Shown in pieces: positions 55,726 to 64,000 of a DNA stretch of 64,000 nucleotides. Made by a program: the position numbers and the translations under genes. Source of the stretch: Thermoleophilia bacterium (GTDB taxonomy: Bacteria; Actinomycetota; Thermoleophilia; RBG-16-64-13); contig JAOSKU010000001.1 in NCBI GenBank assembly GCA_027493445.1, positions 3,735,845-3,799,844 on the forward strand, read 5' to 3'. Under the pieces are notes generated by a model. The model had not been told where the DNA came from. It was given only the letters and a program-made list of their open reading frames with translations, and ran no database searches. Numbering within the stretch: position 1 is the stretch's first letter; each line of letters starts with the position of its first letter.

Positions 55726-57171
55726 TCAGCCGGGCGTCTCGGGGCCCTCGTTCTCGTTCTGCCCCTGGAGCAGGGACATGTCGAGGGCTGGGAGCAGGCC
55801 CAGGTTGTCCGGGTTGATGACTTCCACTACCACCGGCCCCCCGTCCGGTCCTCCGGTGGCCTCGGCCAGGTCCACGAACGAACCGGACGCCGGGCCGCGC
55901 ACGATCCTCACCAGCGGCCGGTCCAGCGCCGCGCCAGGCAGGGGCGAGCGGGAGACGATGCCCGCGTCGCCGGACGAGAGCCGTACCATGGTTCCGGGAG
56001 GGTAGACGCCCAGGAGCTCGATGAACAGCTTGACCAGGATGGGATCGAACTTGGTGCCCATATTCGCAAGGAGGAAGCGGACGCCGTCGAAGGGCGTGAG
56101 GTTGACGTCGCGGTAGGCGCGGGGCGTCGTGATGGCGTCGTAGCAGTCGGCTATGGTAATGATGCGTCCGAACACGGTGAGGTGGTGATCCTTGTTGACC
56201 AATGGGGGGTACCCGGTCAGATCGTAGTTCAGGTGGTGCTCGAACCCGGCGACGACCGCGGCCAGTATCCCCGGGCTCACGTACCCTTGCGCCAGCAGTA
56301 TCTCCACGGCGCGCACCGGATGCTGGCGGAGCTCGTCCCAGTCGTCGTCGGTGAGGTCGCCGGTCTTATCCAGGATCTCCTTCGGCACGAGGGTCTTGCC
56401 CAGGTCGTGCAGCAGCGCGGCCAGGCACAGCTCCCCCAGCCTGGCTTTGTGCAGACCCAGGCGCTGACCCAGGGCCGCCGAGAGCACGGCTACGTTGGCG
56501 CAGTGGTTGAAGAGATAGCCGTCGAAGTTCTTGATGGAGGTCATGCCCAGCAGGGCATGCTCGTCTTCCAGTAGCAGGTCGACCATCGACTGCGTCACCC
56601 GGCGCAGACTACGCTGCCTGAAGCGTTCGCTCGTCCCAAAGGCGTCGTACAGATCGCGCGAGATATCCATCGCCGCTGCGAAGGTGCGCAGGGTGTCGTC
56701 CGCGCGGGTGGCCGGCGTGGGCGCGGCCGGAGGCAGTTCGGCCCCGATCCCGCCCCCTTTGTCCCACGGGGGATCGGTGTGCGTCTGTGGGTCCATCCGG
56801 CCGAGGAAGACCAGAAGCTCCCTGATCTCTTCCTCCGCTACGTGAGCGCTGAATGACAGCCCGGGCAGCGACCATTCCTCGAGCTTGTGCATGAGATACC
56901 GGACGTTGGCGTAGTCCAAAGGGGTCACGCGCAGCCGGTCCCGGTCGACGAACAAGCACTGGTTGCGGGCTGAGATGGTCACCGAACCGGTGTCGGCCAG
57001 GCGCTCCTGCACCGCTCGGTGCAACTCAGCTACGGCGGATCTCACCATGGCGTTTCCAGCCTCGTGCAGCTCCGCGGTGCGCAGCCCGATGACCAGGCAG
57101 CGAACCAGCTGCTGGTTGTGGGCGTGGATCCGGCCTGCCGGCGTGTTCTGGTTGGCGTTCGCCTCGACCAT
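55726..57171 (-). CDS. HD-GYP domain phosphodiesterase
   Basis: 481 aa from ATG 57171, 2 bp after the upstream gene. The N-terminal 170 residues are a helical sensor-like region; an HD-GYP domain follows with FNHCANVAVLSAALG, AALLHDLGKTLVPKEILDKTG, EHHLNYDLTGYPP (GYP) and ITIADCYDAITTPRAYR. The class hydrolyses cyclic di-GMP. A Pro/Glu-rich tail ends the protein. Convergent with the gvp operon. Confidence 0.9.
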   Translation of the reverse strand: MVEANANQNTPAGRIHAHNQQLVRCLVIGLRTAELHEAGNAMVRSAVAELHRAVQERLADTGSVTISARNQCLFVDRDRLRVTPLDYANVRYLMHKLEEWSLPGLSFSAHVAEEEIRELLVFLGRMDPQTHTDPPWDKGGGIGAELPPAAPTPATRADDTLRTFAAAMDISRDLYDAFGTSERFRQRSLRRVTQSMVDLLLEDEHALLGMTSIKNFDGYLFNHCANVAVLSAALGQRLGLHKARLGELCLAALLHDLGKTLVPKEILDKTGDLTDDDWDELRQHPVRAVEILLAQGYVSPGILAAVVAGFEHHLNYDLTGYPPLVNKDHHLTVFGRIITIADCYDAITTPRAYRDVNLTPFDGVRFLLANMGTKFDPILVKLFIELLGVYPPGTMVRLSSGDAGIVSRSPLPGAALDRPLVRIVRGPASGSFVDLAEATGGPDGGPVVVEVINPDNLGLLPALDMSLLQGQNENEGPETPG

Positions 57172-57173
57172 GG

Positions 57174-58916
57174 TCAGCCGCCGGGGCGCGGAGCGGGGGC
57201 GGGGCCTTTCTTCAGTCCGAGGAGGCAGCGCTCGGCTTCCTGCCTGACGTCCCGGTTGCGGGAGCGGCGGGCCCTCTCCAGGTTGGCGACGGCAGCGGGC
57301 GTGCCTATGGCAGCCAGGGCGCGAAGCGCGCCCACACGAACATGCAGGGGCTGAGAGCGCATGAGACGGTCTTCCCAAAGCCGAGCGAGGGTGGGAAGGG
57401 CACGATCATCCGATAGCGCTGCCACAGCCTCCAGGACCCCGGCGGTCTCCGCGGGTTCCCGGCCGGCGAATCCCGGGAATTGCACCAGATTCAGCAGGTC
57501 GGGAAGGGCCTCGGTATCCCGGCGCCGGCCCAAGGCCTGGGCGGCCGCGGTCCTGACGGTGGGGGATTGATCGGAGAGGGCAGAGCGCAGCAGAGTGGAT
57601 GCTCGCCCGTCGGTCAAGCCCGCGAGGCTGCGCACCGCTTCGCGCCGCACGCGCTCGTCGGTGTGGCGCAGCGGGCGTAGCAGGTACTCGGCGGGGCAGC
57701 GGTCCCGGGCCGCCCCCAGCAAGAGCACCAGGTTGCGCACCACGAACCAGCGCGGGTCGGACAGGCGATCCTTGACCAGCGTGAGGGGCAGCCGCCGGTC
57801 GGTGGCCAGCATGTCTAGGATGCACTTCCGTGCCCGCCGCCCCTCGGCCTTGGCCAGAAGATCCAGAAGAGCCGGGTAGCTGTGCGGGGCCAACTGGGGA
57901 AGCAGGGCCTCCAGATCAGGCTGTCTGTCCTGCAGCGCTCCGTCCAAGCCGAGCACCACGGCTCGCAGTGCACCGGTCTTCGCCAGCTGGGCGAGGACGC
58001 CCTCGCACACGGCGGCGCGGTCCGGCCTCCGCTCCCGCACGTCTCGGAGTCGGGCCACCGCCGGGAGGACGGAGGCGAGGTCGCCCTGCTGAAGCTCGGA
58101 CAGCAGCACCTGGCTCAGTGTGTCGCGGGCGGCTTCGGCCCCCTGGTCGGACGCGGAGCAGGCAAGCATCTCCAGCAGCACGGCCACGAACTGCTCCAGC
58201 GGTCGGGGCTCCTGCTTGATCGCCTGCTCCAGCACCGCCAGTTCCTCGGGCCCTACCAGGACCCCTCGCTCGATCTCCAGAGGTGGAAGGGTCGGATCGA
58301 AGTCTCGCCATCCGGCCGTGGTCAAGCTGAGATCGGCCCGCTCGGAGTCCTCGAGCTTCGCACGTGCGTCGGCCTTCAGTGCTTCGAAGCTGTTCGCGGT
58401 GGTGGGTTCCAGCTGCAGGGGGTCGACCAAATCGTAGTCGATGTGCGCGAAATCCGCTTCCCACAGCAGCGTCACCAGGTCCTGGTCGAGGGTCGCGGCT
58501 TCCAGGGCACGGCTGAAGCGGTCCACGAGGCCACGGACCTCCTCACCCTCGAGCCCCTCATAAAGGGTCAACCGGCGGATTCCCTCTCGGAACAGGATGA
58601 AGGCCATGTCGTCGTGCAGTGGATCTTGCTGGAACACCGGCTCTCCCCGGTAGGTGAGGCTGGATTCCTCCACCTGCAGGGGGAGGGAGTCGTGCTGGGA
58701 GAGGAAGGCGAACACGGCGGAGGTGAGCGGCTGCATGCGGCTCTCGATCATCGAGTGTCCGGGGGGATAGAGGCGCATCGTGCGGTAGGCGCTCTGAAGA
58801 CGCGCGCAGATCTCGGTCACGGCGGCCACGTCTGCGTCCGCGCCGGAAGGGAAGCTCCGACCTGCCTGTCTTGCTCGCCCCGTTTCCATGTGTTTCATTC
58901 GTTTCGTTTGCTCCAC
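57174..58916 (-). CDS. HEAT-repeat protein
   Basis: 580 aa. The N-terminal 180 residues (LQSAYRTMRLYPPGHSMIESRM, LYEGLEGEEVRGLVDRFSRAL) resemble the sensor region of the adjacent HD-GYP protein, including the YPPGH and EEVREL-like elements. The C-terminal half is HEAT repeats (DERVRREAVRSLAGL, SPTVRTAAAQALGRR, HVRVGALRALAAIG). Probably a scaffold working with the HD-GYP enzyme; the pair is co-transcribed. Confidence 0.8.
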   Translation of the reverse strand: MEQTKRMKHMETGRARQAGRSFPSGADADVAAVTEICARLQSAYRTMRLYPPGHSMIESRMQPLTSAVFAFLSQHDSLPLQVEESSLTYRGEPVFQQDPLHDDMAFILFREGIRRLTLYEGLEGEEVRGLVDRFSRALEAATLDQDLVTLLWEADFAHIDYDLVDPLQLEPTTANSFEALKADARAKLEDSERADLSLTTAGWRDFDPTLPPLEIERGVLVGPEELAVLEQAIKQEPRPLEQFVAVLLEMLACSASDQGAEAARDTLSQVLLSELQQGDLASVLPAVARLRDVRERRPDRAAVCEGVLAQLAKTGALRAVVLGLDGALQDRQPDLEALLPQLAPHSYPALLDLLAKAEGRRARKCILDMLATDRRLPLTLVKDRLSDPRWFVVRNLVLLLGAARDRCPAEYLLRPLRHTDERVRREAVRSLAGLTDGRASTLLRSALSDQSPTVRTAAAQALGRRRDTEALPDLLNLVQFPGFAGREPAETAGVLEAVAALSDDRALPTLARLWEDRLMRSQPLHVRVGALRALAAIGTPAAVANLERARRSRNRDVRQEAERCLLGLKKGPAPAPRPGG

Positions 58917-58999
58917 CCTCAGACTGTTTTCGGCAACGCGAGACCATTCCTCAAGGAGAGGGGAATCCGCTGGGCGGGCACAGAGTTCAGCTCCGAGTT

Positions 59000-60266
59000 C
59001 TAAGCGCCCGCCGGCCCCGGAGATGGAGCGCCTCGCGCGCGACGCAGGTGACCAATGAGAAGACCCAGGGCCAGGAGCGGCCCGAGAGCGGAGAACGCGA
59101 ACACGCCGCCCAGTCCGAGCACCCCCGCCAGGAACCCCCGCCCACCGAGCCGACCGTGGTGCCTAGATCATAGGCGAAGAAGAAGACCGCGGTGGCGGCC
59201 CCCACGCGCGCCACCGGCGCCCGATCCACCAGCATGGCTTGCAGGCTGGGCTGGGTGGTTCCGTAGCCGAGGCCGTAGACGATGGCGGAAAGCAGCAGCA
59301 CCCAAGCGCTGTGGGCCGAGGCCATGATCAGGAGGCCGGCAGCGACGAGGACGAGCCCCGCGGTGGCTACCTGGGGGTAGCCGAAGCGGTCGGCAGCGCG
59401 GCCGGCCACCGCCCGGGAGAGGGTGAGAATCACGGCGTAAACCGTGAACCAGGCCCCCACGGTCCCGATGCCCCGCTCCTTGCCAAAGAGGGCCAGCAGC
59501 GCCAGGATCAGCCCGAAGCTCGAGATCAACAGGAACATGAGGGCCGATGGGAACAGGGCTGTGCGCTCGAACATCCCCAAGAGCCGCGACCCCTCTCCGT
59601 CCGAAGGAGCCGCTTTGGGGCGCGGCGCCTTCAGGAGAAGGCCCAGCACCAAAGCGACACCGGTGACCCCGGCCCCGATCCAGAAGAGGGCGGAGAAGTC
59701 CCCCGACCGGCCAGCCAGATTCCCAAAGGAGGGGCGATCCCCAGGGGGAGGCCCATGCTGACGGCGTAGAAGCCCATCCCCTCTCCCAGCCTCGCGCGCG
59801 GGACCAGGTCGGCGGCCAGGGTGCCGCCGGCGGTGGTGGCGAAGCCGAAACCGAAGCCGTTCAGCATCCGCAGAGCGATGAGCACGCCCAGGGTGGCTGC
59901 CCACTCTTGGGCAAGGATGGCCGCCAGGCAGAAGGCCGTGCCGAATGCCAGGACGGCCCGCCGGCCGTAGGCATCGAGGGCCCAACCGGTAACCGGGCGC
60001 ACCAGCATGGCGATCACGGTGAAAAGGCCGGTAACCAGGCCCGCGGCCGCCTCACCCCCTCCCAGGTGCACCACGTAGAGGGGCATGGGCGCCAGGAGGA
60101 TCTGGAAGCCCGTGTAGAAGGCGACGCTGGCCGCCAGGAGCAGCAGGAAGTCACGGGTCCAGAGAGCGGGTCGCCGTCCGGGCGCGGCCGGAGCCCGCTC
60201 GAGGGGCGGCGGAGCCCCCGAGCCCGGAACAAGGGCGCCGTGCGTGTGCGCGTTGGGTGCTGACAT
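59000..60266 (-). CDS. MFS transporter (two frameshifts)
   Basis: With two single-base corrections the gene encodes about 422 aa and twelve helices. The MFS motif between helices 2 and 3 is GWALDAYGRRAVL, with RAADRFGYPQ at the matching place in the second half. Frame is lost at the C runs 59700-59704 and 59135-59139 (plus strand); one extra base in each restores continuous helices and a stop at 59000. Substrate unknown; drug-efflux-like in length and motif. Confidence 0.85.
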
Positions 60267-60372
60267 CGGGGCATTCTATCGCAGCGCGGCGCTCGGAGGG
60301 GCGGCCGGCTGTTTGGATCGCCCGGGCCCGGCGCGGTGTGAAGGCGTATCGTGTAAGGGGAAGGAGGTGCGC

Positions 60373-60420
60373 TTGTCGATCGCAGCGAACGCCGCCCGCG
60401 CGAAGACCGCCGCCGCATGA
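60373..60420 (+). CDS. 15-codon upstream ORF coupled to the aldo/keto reductase
   Basis: TTG 60373 lies behind GGGGAAGGAGGT, the best ribosome binding site in the region. It encodes an Ala-rich 15-residue peptide whose TGA (60418-60420) overlaps the reductase ATG at 60417. The layout fits translational coupling: ribosomes loaded at the strong site would reinitiate at the reductase, which has no clear site of its own. Confidence 0.45.
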   Translation: MSIAANAARAKTAAA

Positions 60421-61246
60421 GGGCCCCGATGGACGAGCGCGTGCGGAGATTGAACAACGGCCTGAAGATGCCGGCCGTGGGGTTGGGGACCTACCGAGCG
60501 GGGCCCGGCCGCGAGGCCCGCCAGGCTGTGCTTTGGGCTCTCCAGGCCGGCTACCGCCTCATCGATACGTCGCTCGCCTACTGGAACGAGCCGGATGTGG
60601 GGGCGGCCGTGCGCGAAAGCGGAGTTCCGCGCGAGCAGATCTTCGTCACCACCAAGTTGGAGAACGACGACCACGGCTACGACGAGACGCTCCGCGCCTG
60701 CGAAAGGAGCCTCGAGAACCTGGGGACCGGGTTCCTCGATCTATACCTGATCCACTGGCCGGTCGCGAACCTACGCGGCCAGACCTGGCGGGCTATGGAG
60801 CGTCTCTACGAGGAGGGCCTGTGTCGGGCCATCGGTGTCAGCAACTACACGGTCCGCCACCTGGAAGAGTTGCTCGCGTCTTCGGAGGTGGTTCCGGCCG
60901 TGAACCAGGTGGAGTTCCATCCCTTCCTCTACCAGCGGGACCTGCTCGAGTTCTGCCGGGAGCGCAGCATCCAGCTCGAGGCCTACAGCCCGCTGGTGAA
61001 AGCCACACGCTTCGACGACCCGGTGCTGCGGCGTCTGGGGGAGAAGTACAGCAAGACCCCGGCCCAGATCCTGATCCGGTGGGATGTCGAGCACGGAGTC
61101 GTCCCCATCCCGAAGTCGGTGCACAAGGAATGGATCGAGGAGAACATCGACCATGGGATTTCTCCCTCGACGTGGAGGACGTACGCTCGCTTGACGCCTT
61201 GAATCGTGACTATCACTCGGACTGGGATCCGACCGACATGCCCTGA
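60417..61246 (+). CDS. aldo/keto reductase (frameshifted near the end)
   Basis: About 276 aa of the AKR family: MPAVGLGTYRAG, the catalytic segment GYRLIDTSLAYWNEPDVG (Asp, Tyr), FVTTKLENDDHGYDE (Lys), LIHWPV (His) and the NADPH loop IPKSVHKEWIEENI. As sequenced the frame ends at 61202. One extra C at 61151-61152 restores DFSLDVEDVRSLDALN and a stop at 61246, the normal AKR tail. Reduces an aldehyde or ketone with NADPH. Confidence 0.9.
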
Positions 61247-61267
61247 CCGGGGGAACGGGCCCCGGTC
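61245..61267. terminator. bidirectional stem-loop between convergent genes
   Basis: GACCGGGG and CCCCGGTC form an 8-bp stem around a 7-nt loop, between the ends of the aldo/keto reductase and the nitrilase. No T run, as is common in GC-rich genomes. Confidence 0.55.
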
Positions 61268-61319
61268 GACCGCGTCCGGATCGCAGTGGTCTGGGAACGC
61301 TCCTTGCCGGTGGCGATAT

Positions 61320-62336
61320 CTATGGCTCTTCGGACTGGGCACCGGGTGCTGGTGCCTCCGCCGGTGGAGCCGCCGGCGCGGTCCAGTCGAGGGTAACGTT
61401 CGCGCCCGGTGCCGGCCTGATCCCGAAGTGGAAAACGTCCGGTCGGGCGTAGTGCCCCGCCGAATCGCAGGCGTACTTGACAGGGATGATGTCGGCGAGG
61501 TCGATGTCCGCGTACACGATCGCTTCGTCGTCGCGGTTAGGACCGGCGATGATCTGCCCGTCCGGTCCCACGATCGCGGTCCAACCCCCGCCCACGCGGG
61601 CCATCTCCGGCTGGTCTCGGTGACCGAGCTTGTCCAGGGTGTCCTCGTCGATCCGCGACTGCACGTTGATGACGAAGGTCTGACCGGCAAGAGCGTGATG
61701 GCGGGCGGCCGCCTCGGTGACGTCGTCGAAGATCCCCGAGTGGGGGTTGTGCGTGAGCGCCGAGACTGCGGGCCAGGCGGCGACGTGGATCTGCTCGCCC
61801 TTCATGGTGAGGGCGTACCGCGCCAGGTCCATGGTGTGCTCCCAGCAGATCAGGCCGCTCAGGCCCCCGAAGGGGGTGTCGAGCACGAACACGTCGGTGG
61901 CGTCGCCTTTGCCCCAGATGGTGCGCTCGGCGTGCGTGGGCTGGAGCTTCCGGTGGCGGCCGATGAGGGAACCTTTGTCATCGAAGTACAGCAACGTGTT
62001 GTAGAGGGTGCCTCCTTCGCGCTCGTTCACCCCCATGACCACGTACGCGCCCGCCCGGCGCGCGGCGTCGCCCAGGGCGTCCGTGGTCGCGCTCGGAACC
62101 TCCACCGCGTTGTCGAACAACTGGAAGAAGAGCGGGGCCCCGGTGGTTGGCGTGTGGGTCCAGATCCAGAAAGGATAGCCGGCGATGAACGCCTCCGGGA
62201 AGGCGATCAGTCGAGCCCCTTGCCCTGCCGCCTCCGCAATGAGAGCGCACGCCTTGGCGAGCGAGGCTTCTCTGTCCAGGAACGCGGACGCGGCGTGCAC
62301 CGCGGCCACTTTGGTCTTGGGATGCTGATCGCCCAT
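61320..62336 (-). CDS. nitrilase/carbon-nitrogen hydrolase
   Basis: 338 aa from ATG 62336 behind GGGGGG. The catalytic triad is visible: Glu-48 in IAFPEAFIAGYPFW, Lys in GRHRKLQPTHAE and Cys in SGLICWEHTMDLAR. The YPFW and CWEH motifs match true nitrilases and cyanide-hydratase-like enzymes rather than amidases. Converts a nitrile to acid and ammonia in the cytoplasm; substrate unknown. The C-terminus is an Ala/Pro-rich tail. Confidence 0.92.
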   Translation of the reverse strand: MGDQHPKTKVAAVHAASAFLDREASLAKACALIAEAAGQGARLIAFPEAFIAGYPFWIWTHTPTTGAPLFFQLFDNAVEVPSATTDALGDAARRAGAYVVMGVNEREGGTLYNTLLYFDDKGSLIGRHRKLQPTHAERTIWGKGDATDVFVLDTPFGGLSGLICWEHTMDLARYALTMKGEQIHVAAWPAVSALTHNPHSGIFDDVTEAAARHHALAGQTFVINVQSRIDEDTLDKLGHRDQPEMARVGGGWTAIVGPDGQIIAGPNRDDEAIVYADIDLADIIPVKYACDSAGHYARPDVFHFGIRPAPGANVTLDWTAPAAPPAEAPAPGAQSEEP

Positions 62337-62409
62337 GAAACCCCCCTTGGAGACGTGCTTTCCCGCGGCGTTGTCGCCGATCGACATTATGATGCGCGCG
62401 AGCCCAGGT

Positions 62410-63519
62410 TCAATCCCATTCGCATACCCAGCGGCCGGTCAGCTGCCTCTTGGCCATCCTCTCGGCGATCTCGTTAATGCCCTCCACCTTGAACTTCCCC
62501 GCTACCAGCTTGTCCAGCTTCATCTCCCCGGTCATGGCCAGGTCGACCAGCTTGGGGATGTCGTTGTGGGTGGAGATGGACCCGTAGAGACCGCCCAGGA
62601 TGGACTTCTGGTGGAAGGGCAGGAGCTGGAGCGGTAGGACGGCGGCGGCGTCGTGGCGCATGACGCCGGCGATGACCAGCTTGCCGGCCGTAGCCAGGGC
62701 CCACCAGGCCTGGACGATGGCTCCGGGGTCGCCGATGGCCTCGAAGATCACGTCGGCGCCGTCTCGGGTGAGGCTCTTGATGATGGGAACCGGGTCCTTG
62801 TCGGCGTTGCAGACGAAATGAGTGGCTCCGAACTCGCGGGCGATCTCCTCGCGGTCCGGCTCGATGTCCACCGCGATGATGGGGTTGGCCTGCCTCATCT
62901 TGGCGGCCCGCAGGATGTTCAGACCCACGCCGCCCAAGCCCCAGATGGCCACCGAATCCCCCGGTTTGACCTGGGCGATGTTGGTTACAGTGCCCCAACC
63001 TGTGGGGATGCAGCAGGCCATGAGCGCCGCGTACTCCAGGGGGAAGTCCTTGCGGACGGGGATGACGCCGTCCTCGGGCACCACGGAGTAGCTGGAGAAA
63101 CCAGAGACGAAGCTGTTGTGCAGCACCGGCTTGCCGTCCTTGTCCGTCAGCCGGGTGGTGCCGTCGAGCATGGTACCCGCGGCGAAAGTTTCGAAGTTGC
63201 CCATGCACACGTTGCCCAGGCCTTCGCGGCAGGTGTAGCATTCGCCGCAGGGCACCATCCAGGTGCACACCACGTGATCGCCCACCTTCGCCTTGGTGAC
63301 CCCTGGGCCCACGGCCTCCACCACCCCGGCGCACTCGTGCCCCGCCACCTTGGGCAGACCTTCGATGATGCCGCCCTGCTGGATGGAGAGGTCGCTGTGG
63401 CAGTAGCCGGTGTAGGCGTATTTGACCAGGACCTCCCTCTCCTGCGGAGGAGCAAGCTCCAGCTCCTCGATCGAGTACGGCTTGTTGACCTCCCTCAGCA
63501 CTGCCGCTTTGATCTTCAT
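62410..63519 (-). CDS. zinc-dependent alcohol dehydrogenase
   Basis: 369 aa from ATG 63519. Catalytic zinc ligands are in GYCHSDL and VAGHECAG; the structural zinc lobe is CGECYTCREGLGNVC. The nucleotide-binding GLGGVG is followed by VDIEPDR, favouring NAD. An NAD-linked medium-chain dehydrogenase acting on a primary alcohol or aldehyde. It lies upstream of the nitrilase gene on the same strand (73 bp apart), so possibly co-transcribed. Confidence 0.93.
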   Translation of the reverse strand: MKIKAAVLREVNKPYSIEELELAPPQEREVLVKYAYTGYCHSDLSIQQGGIIEGLPKVAGHECAGVVEAVGPGVTKAKVGDHVVCTWMVPCGECYTCREGLGNVCMGNFETFAAGTMLDGTTRLTDKDGKPVLHNSFVSGFSSYSVVPEDGVIPVRKDFPLEYAALMACCIPTGWGTVTNIAQVKPGDSVAIWGLGGVGLNILRAAKMRQANPIIAVDIEPDREEIAREFGATHFVCNADKDPVPIIKSLTRDGADVIFEAIGDPGAIVQAWWALATAGKLVIAGVMRHDAAAVLPLQLLPFHQKSILGGLYGSISTHNDIPKLVDLAMTGEMKLDKLVAGKFKVEGINEIAERMAKRQLTGRWVCEWD

Positions 63520-63683
63520 GATCCAGGCACCCCCTTGTTCGATACCGTCGTGAACTCGCAACCCGACCGCCGGCGCGGCGCTGGAGCTATCCACCCACAC
63601 GCACACCTCGGGCAAGGCGGGCCTCTTCTGCCGTCGCGATCGTCTTGTCCCGACGGGCGTGTCACGGAAACGGTACCATCTTA

Positions 63684-64000
63684 GAGCTCGTTTCAGAATG
63701 ACGCTTCGCCGACAGGGTGCGATGGGCGAGTGCGAGGCAAGGACGCAGGGAGCGGGCGTAGCCGGAGGCTACGGACGTGACCGAGGACACCGCATCGCGC
63801 CGTCCAGCGCGACCGCGGCGGCCAAGGCTTCGTTTTGAGACGAGCTCCAGAGGCTCGTTTCAGAATGACGCTTCGCCGACAGGGTGCGATGGGCGAGTGC
63901 GAGGCAAGGACGCAGGGAGCGGGCGTAGCCGGAGGCTACGGACGTGACCGAGGATACCGCATCGCGCCGTCCAGCGCGGCCGCCGGCTTCGGTTTTCGGC
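63684..64000. repeat. dispersed repeat, tandem 167-bp units at window end
   Basis: Two head-to-tail copies begin GCTCGTTTCAGAATGACGC at 63686 and 63853 (period 167 bp). Each has a left end whose inverted counterpart, CGAAGCCTTGGCCG when read from the right, closes the unit. The internal CGTAGCCGGAGGCTACG is a palindrome. The second copy differs at a few bases and runs to the window edge. Confidence 0.88.

Overview
The window is GC-rich bacterial DNA with densely packed genes, strong GGAGG-type ribosome binding sites and frequent ATGA stop/start overlaps. The gene repertoire (Ser/Thr-linker lipoproteins, LivHMGF transport, MalT/LuxR-type regulators, MtaA/MtaC-like corrinoid proteins, a group IIC-like intron) fits a deep-branching, probably uncultured Actinomycetota-like organism. 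That assignment is an inference; there is no rRNA here to settle it. At least eight otherwise normal genes are split by a probable single-base indel, usually one base missing from a run of C or G, so the sequence looks like an imperfectly polished long-read assembly. Many 'broken' genes below are therefore probably intact in the cell.

Layout. 63-2592: thiol-redox/permease operon (CcdA, membrane thioredoxin, ArsP-type permease) with a near-consensus promoter. 2964-7085: an unrecognised exported TPR/zinc-ribbon locus. 7190-9546: tandem dispersed repeats split exactly by a group II intron. 9661-11739: tRNA-Gln(CTG) and glnS. 12278-16949: complete branched-chain-amino-acid-type ABC transporter. 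17516-19319: ABC-2 exporter. 19539-28456: minus-strand acyl-CoA operon (thiolase, acyl-CoA dehydrogenase, PaaK-like ligase, ferredoxin-nitroreductase, SDR) ending in a solute-binding lipoprotein gene cut by an IS256-family element with an 8-bp target duplication; a divergent MalT-like activator (28662) may control it. 31665-36478: NarL-type two-component pair, then a corrinoid methyltransferase pair. 36729-38524: IS1634-like element.

39516-55707 is the most interesting region. A histidine kinase, a single-domain receiver and an OmpR-type regulator lead directly into an 18-gene, 13-kb gas vesicle operon. Its recognisable order is gvpA, a GvpC-like repeat protein, an AbrB-like protein, gvpN, a coiled-coil protein, gvpH/Hsp20, an HExxH protein, gvpF/L, gvpG, gvpO, gvpJ, a DnaJ-type zinc-finger protein, a CDC48-type ATPase, gvpF/L fused to a J domain, gvpF/L, gvpS/M, gvpF/L and gvpK. 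The operon carries a dedicated chaperone set: Hsp20, a J domain, a separate DnaJ zinc-finger domain and a double AAA ATPase. This suggests that J-protein functions have been divided among gas vesicle proteins. The GvpC-like protein has 33-residue repeats plus a helix-hairpin-helix tail.

55726-63519 holds HD-GYP and HEAT-repeat signalling proteins, an MFS transporter, an aldo/keto reductase, a nitrilase and a zinc alcohol dehydrogenase. A mosaic palindromic repeat family with AGCAGGCTGYTGA-like ends recurs at seven places, and one copy supplies the C-terminus of the last GvpF/L gene.
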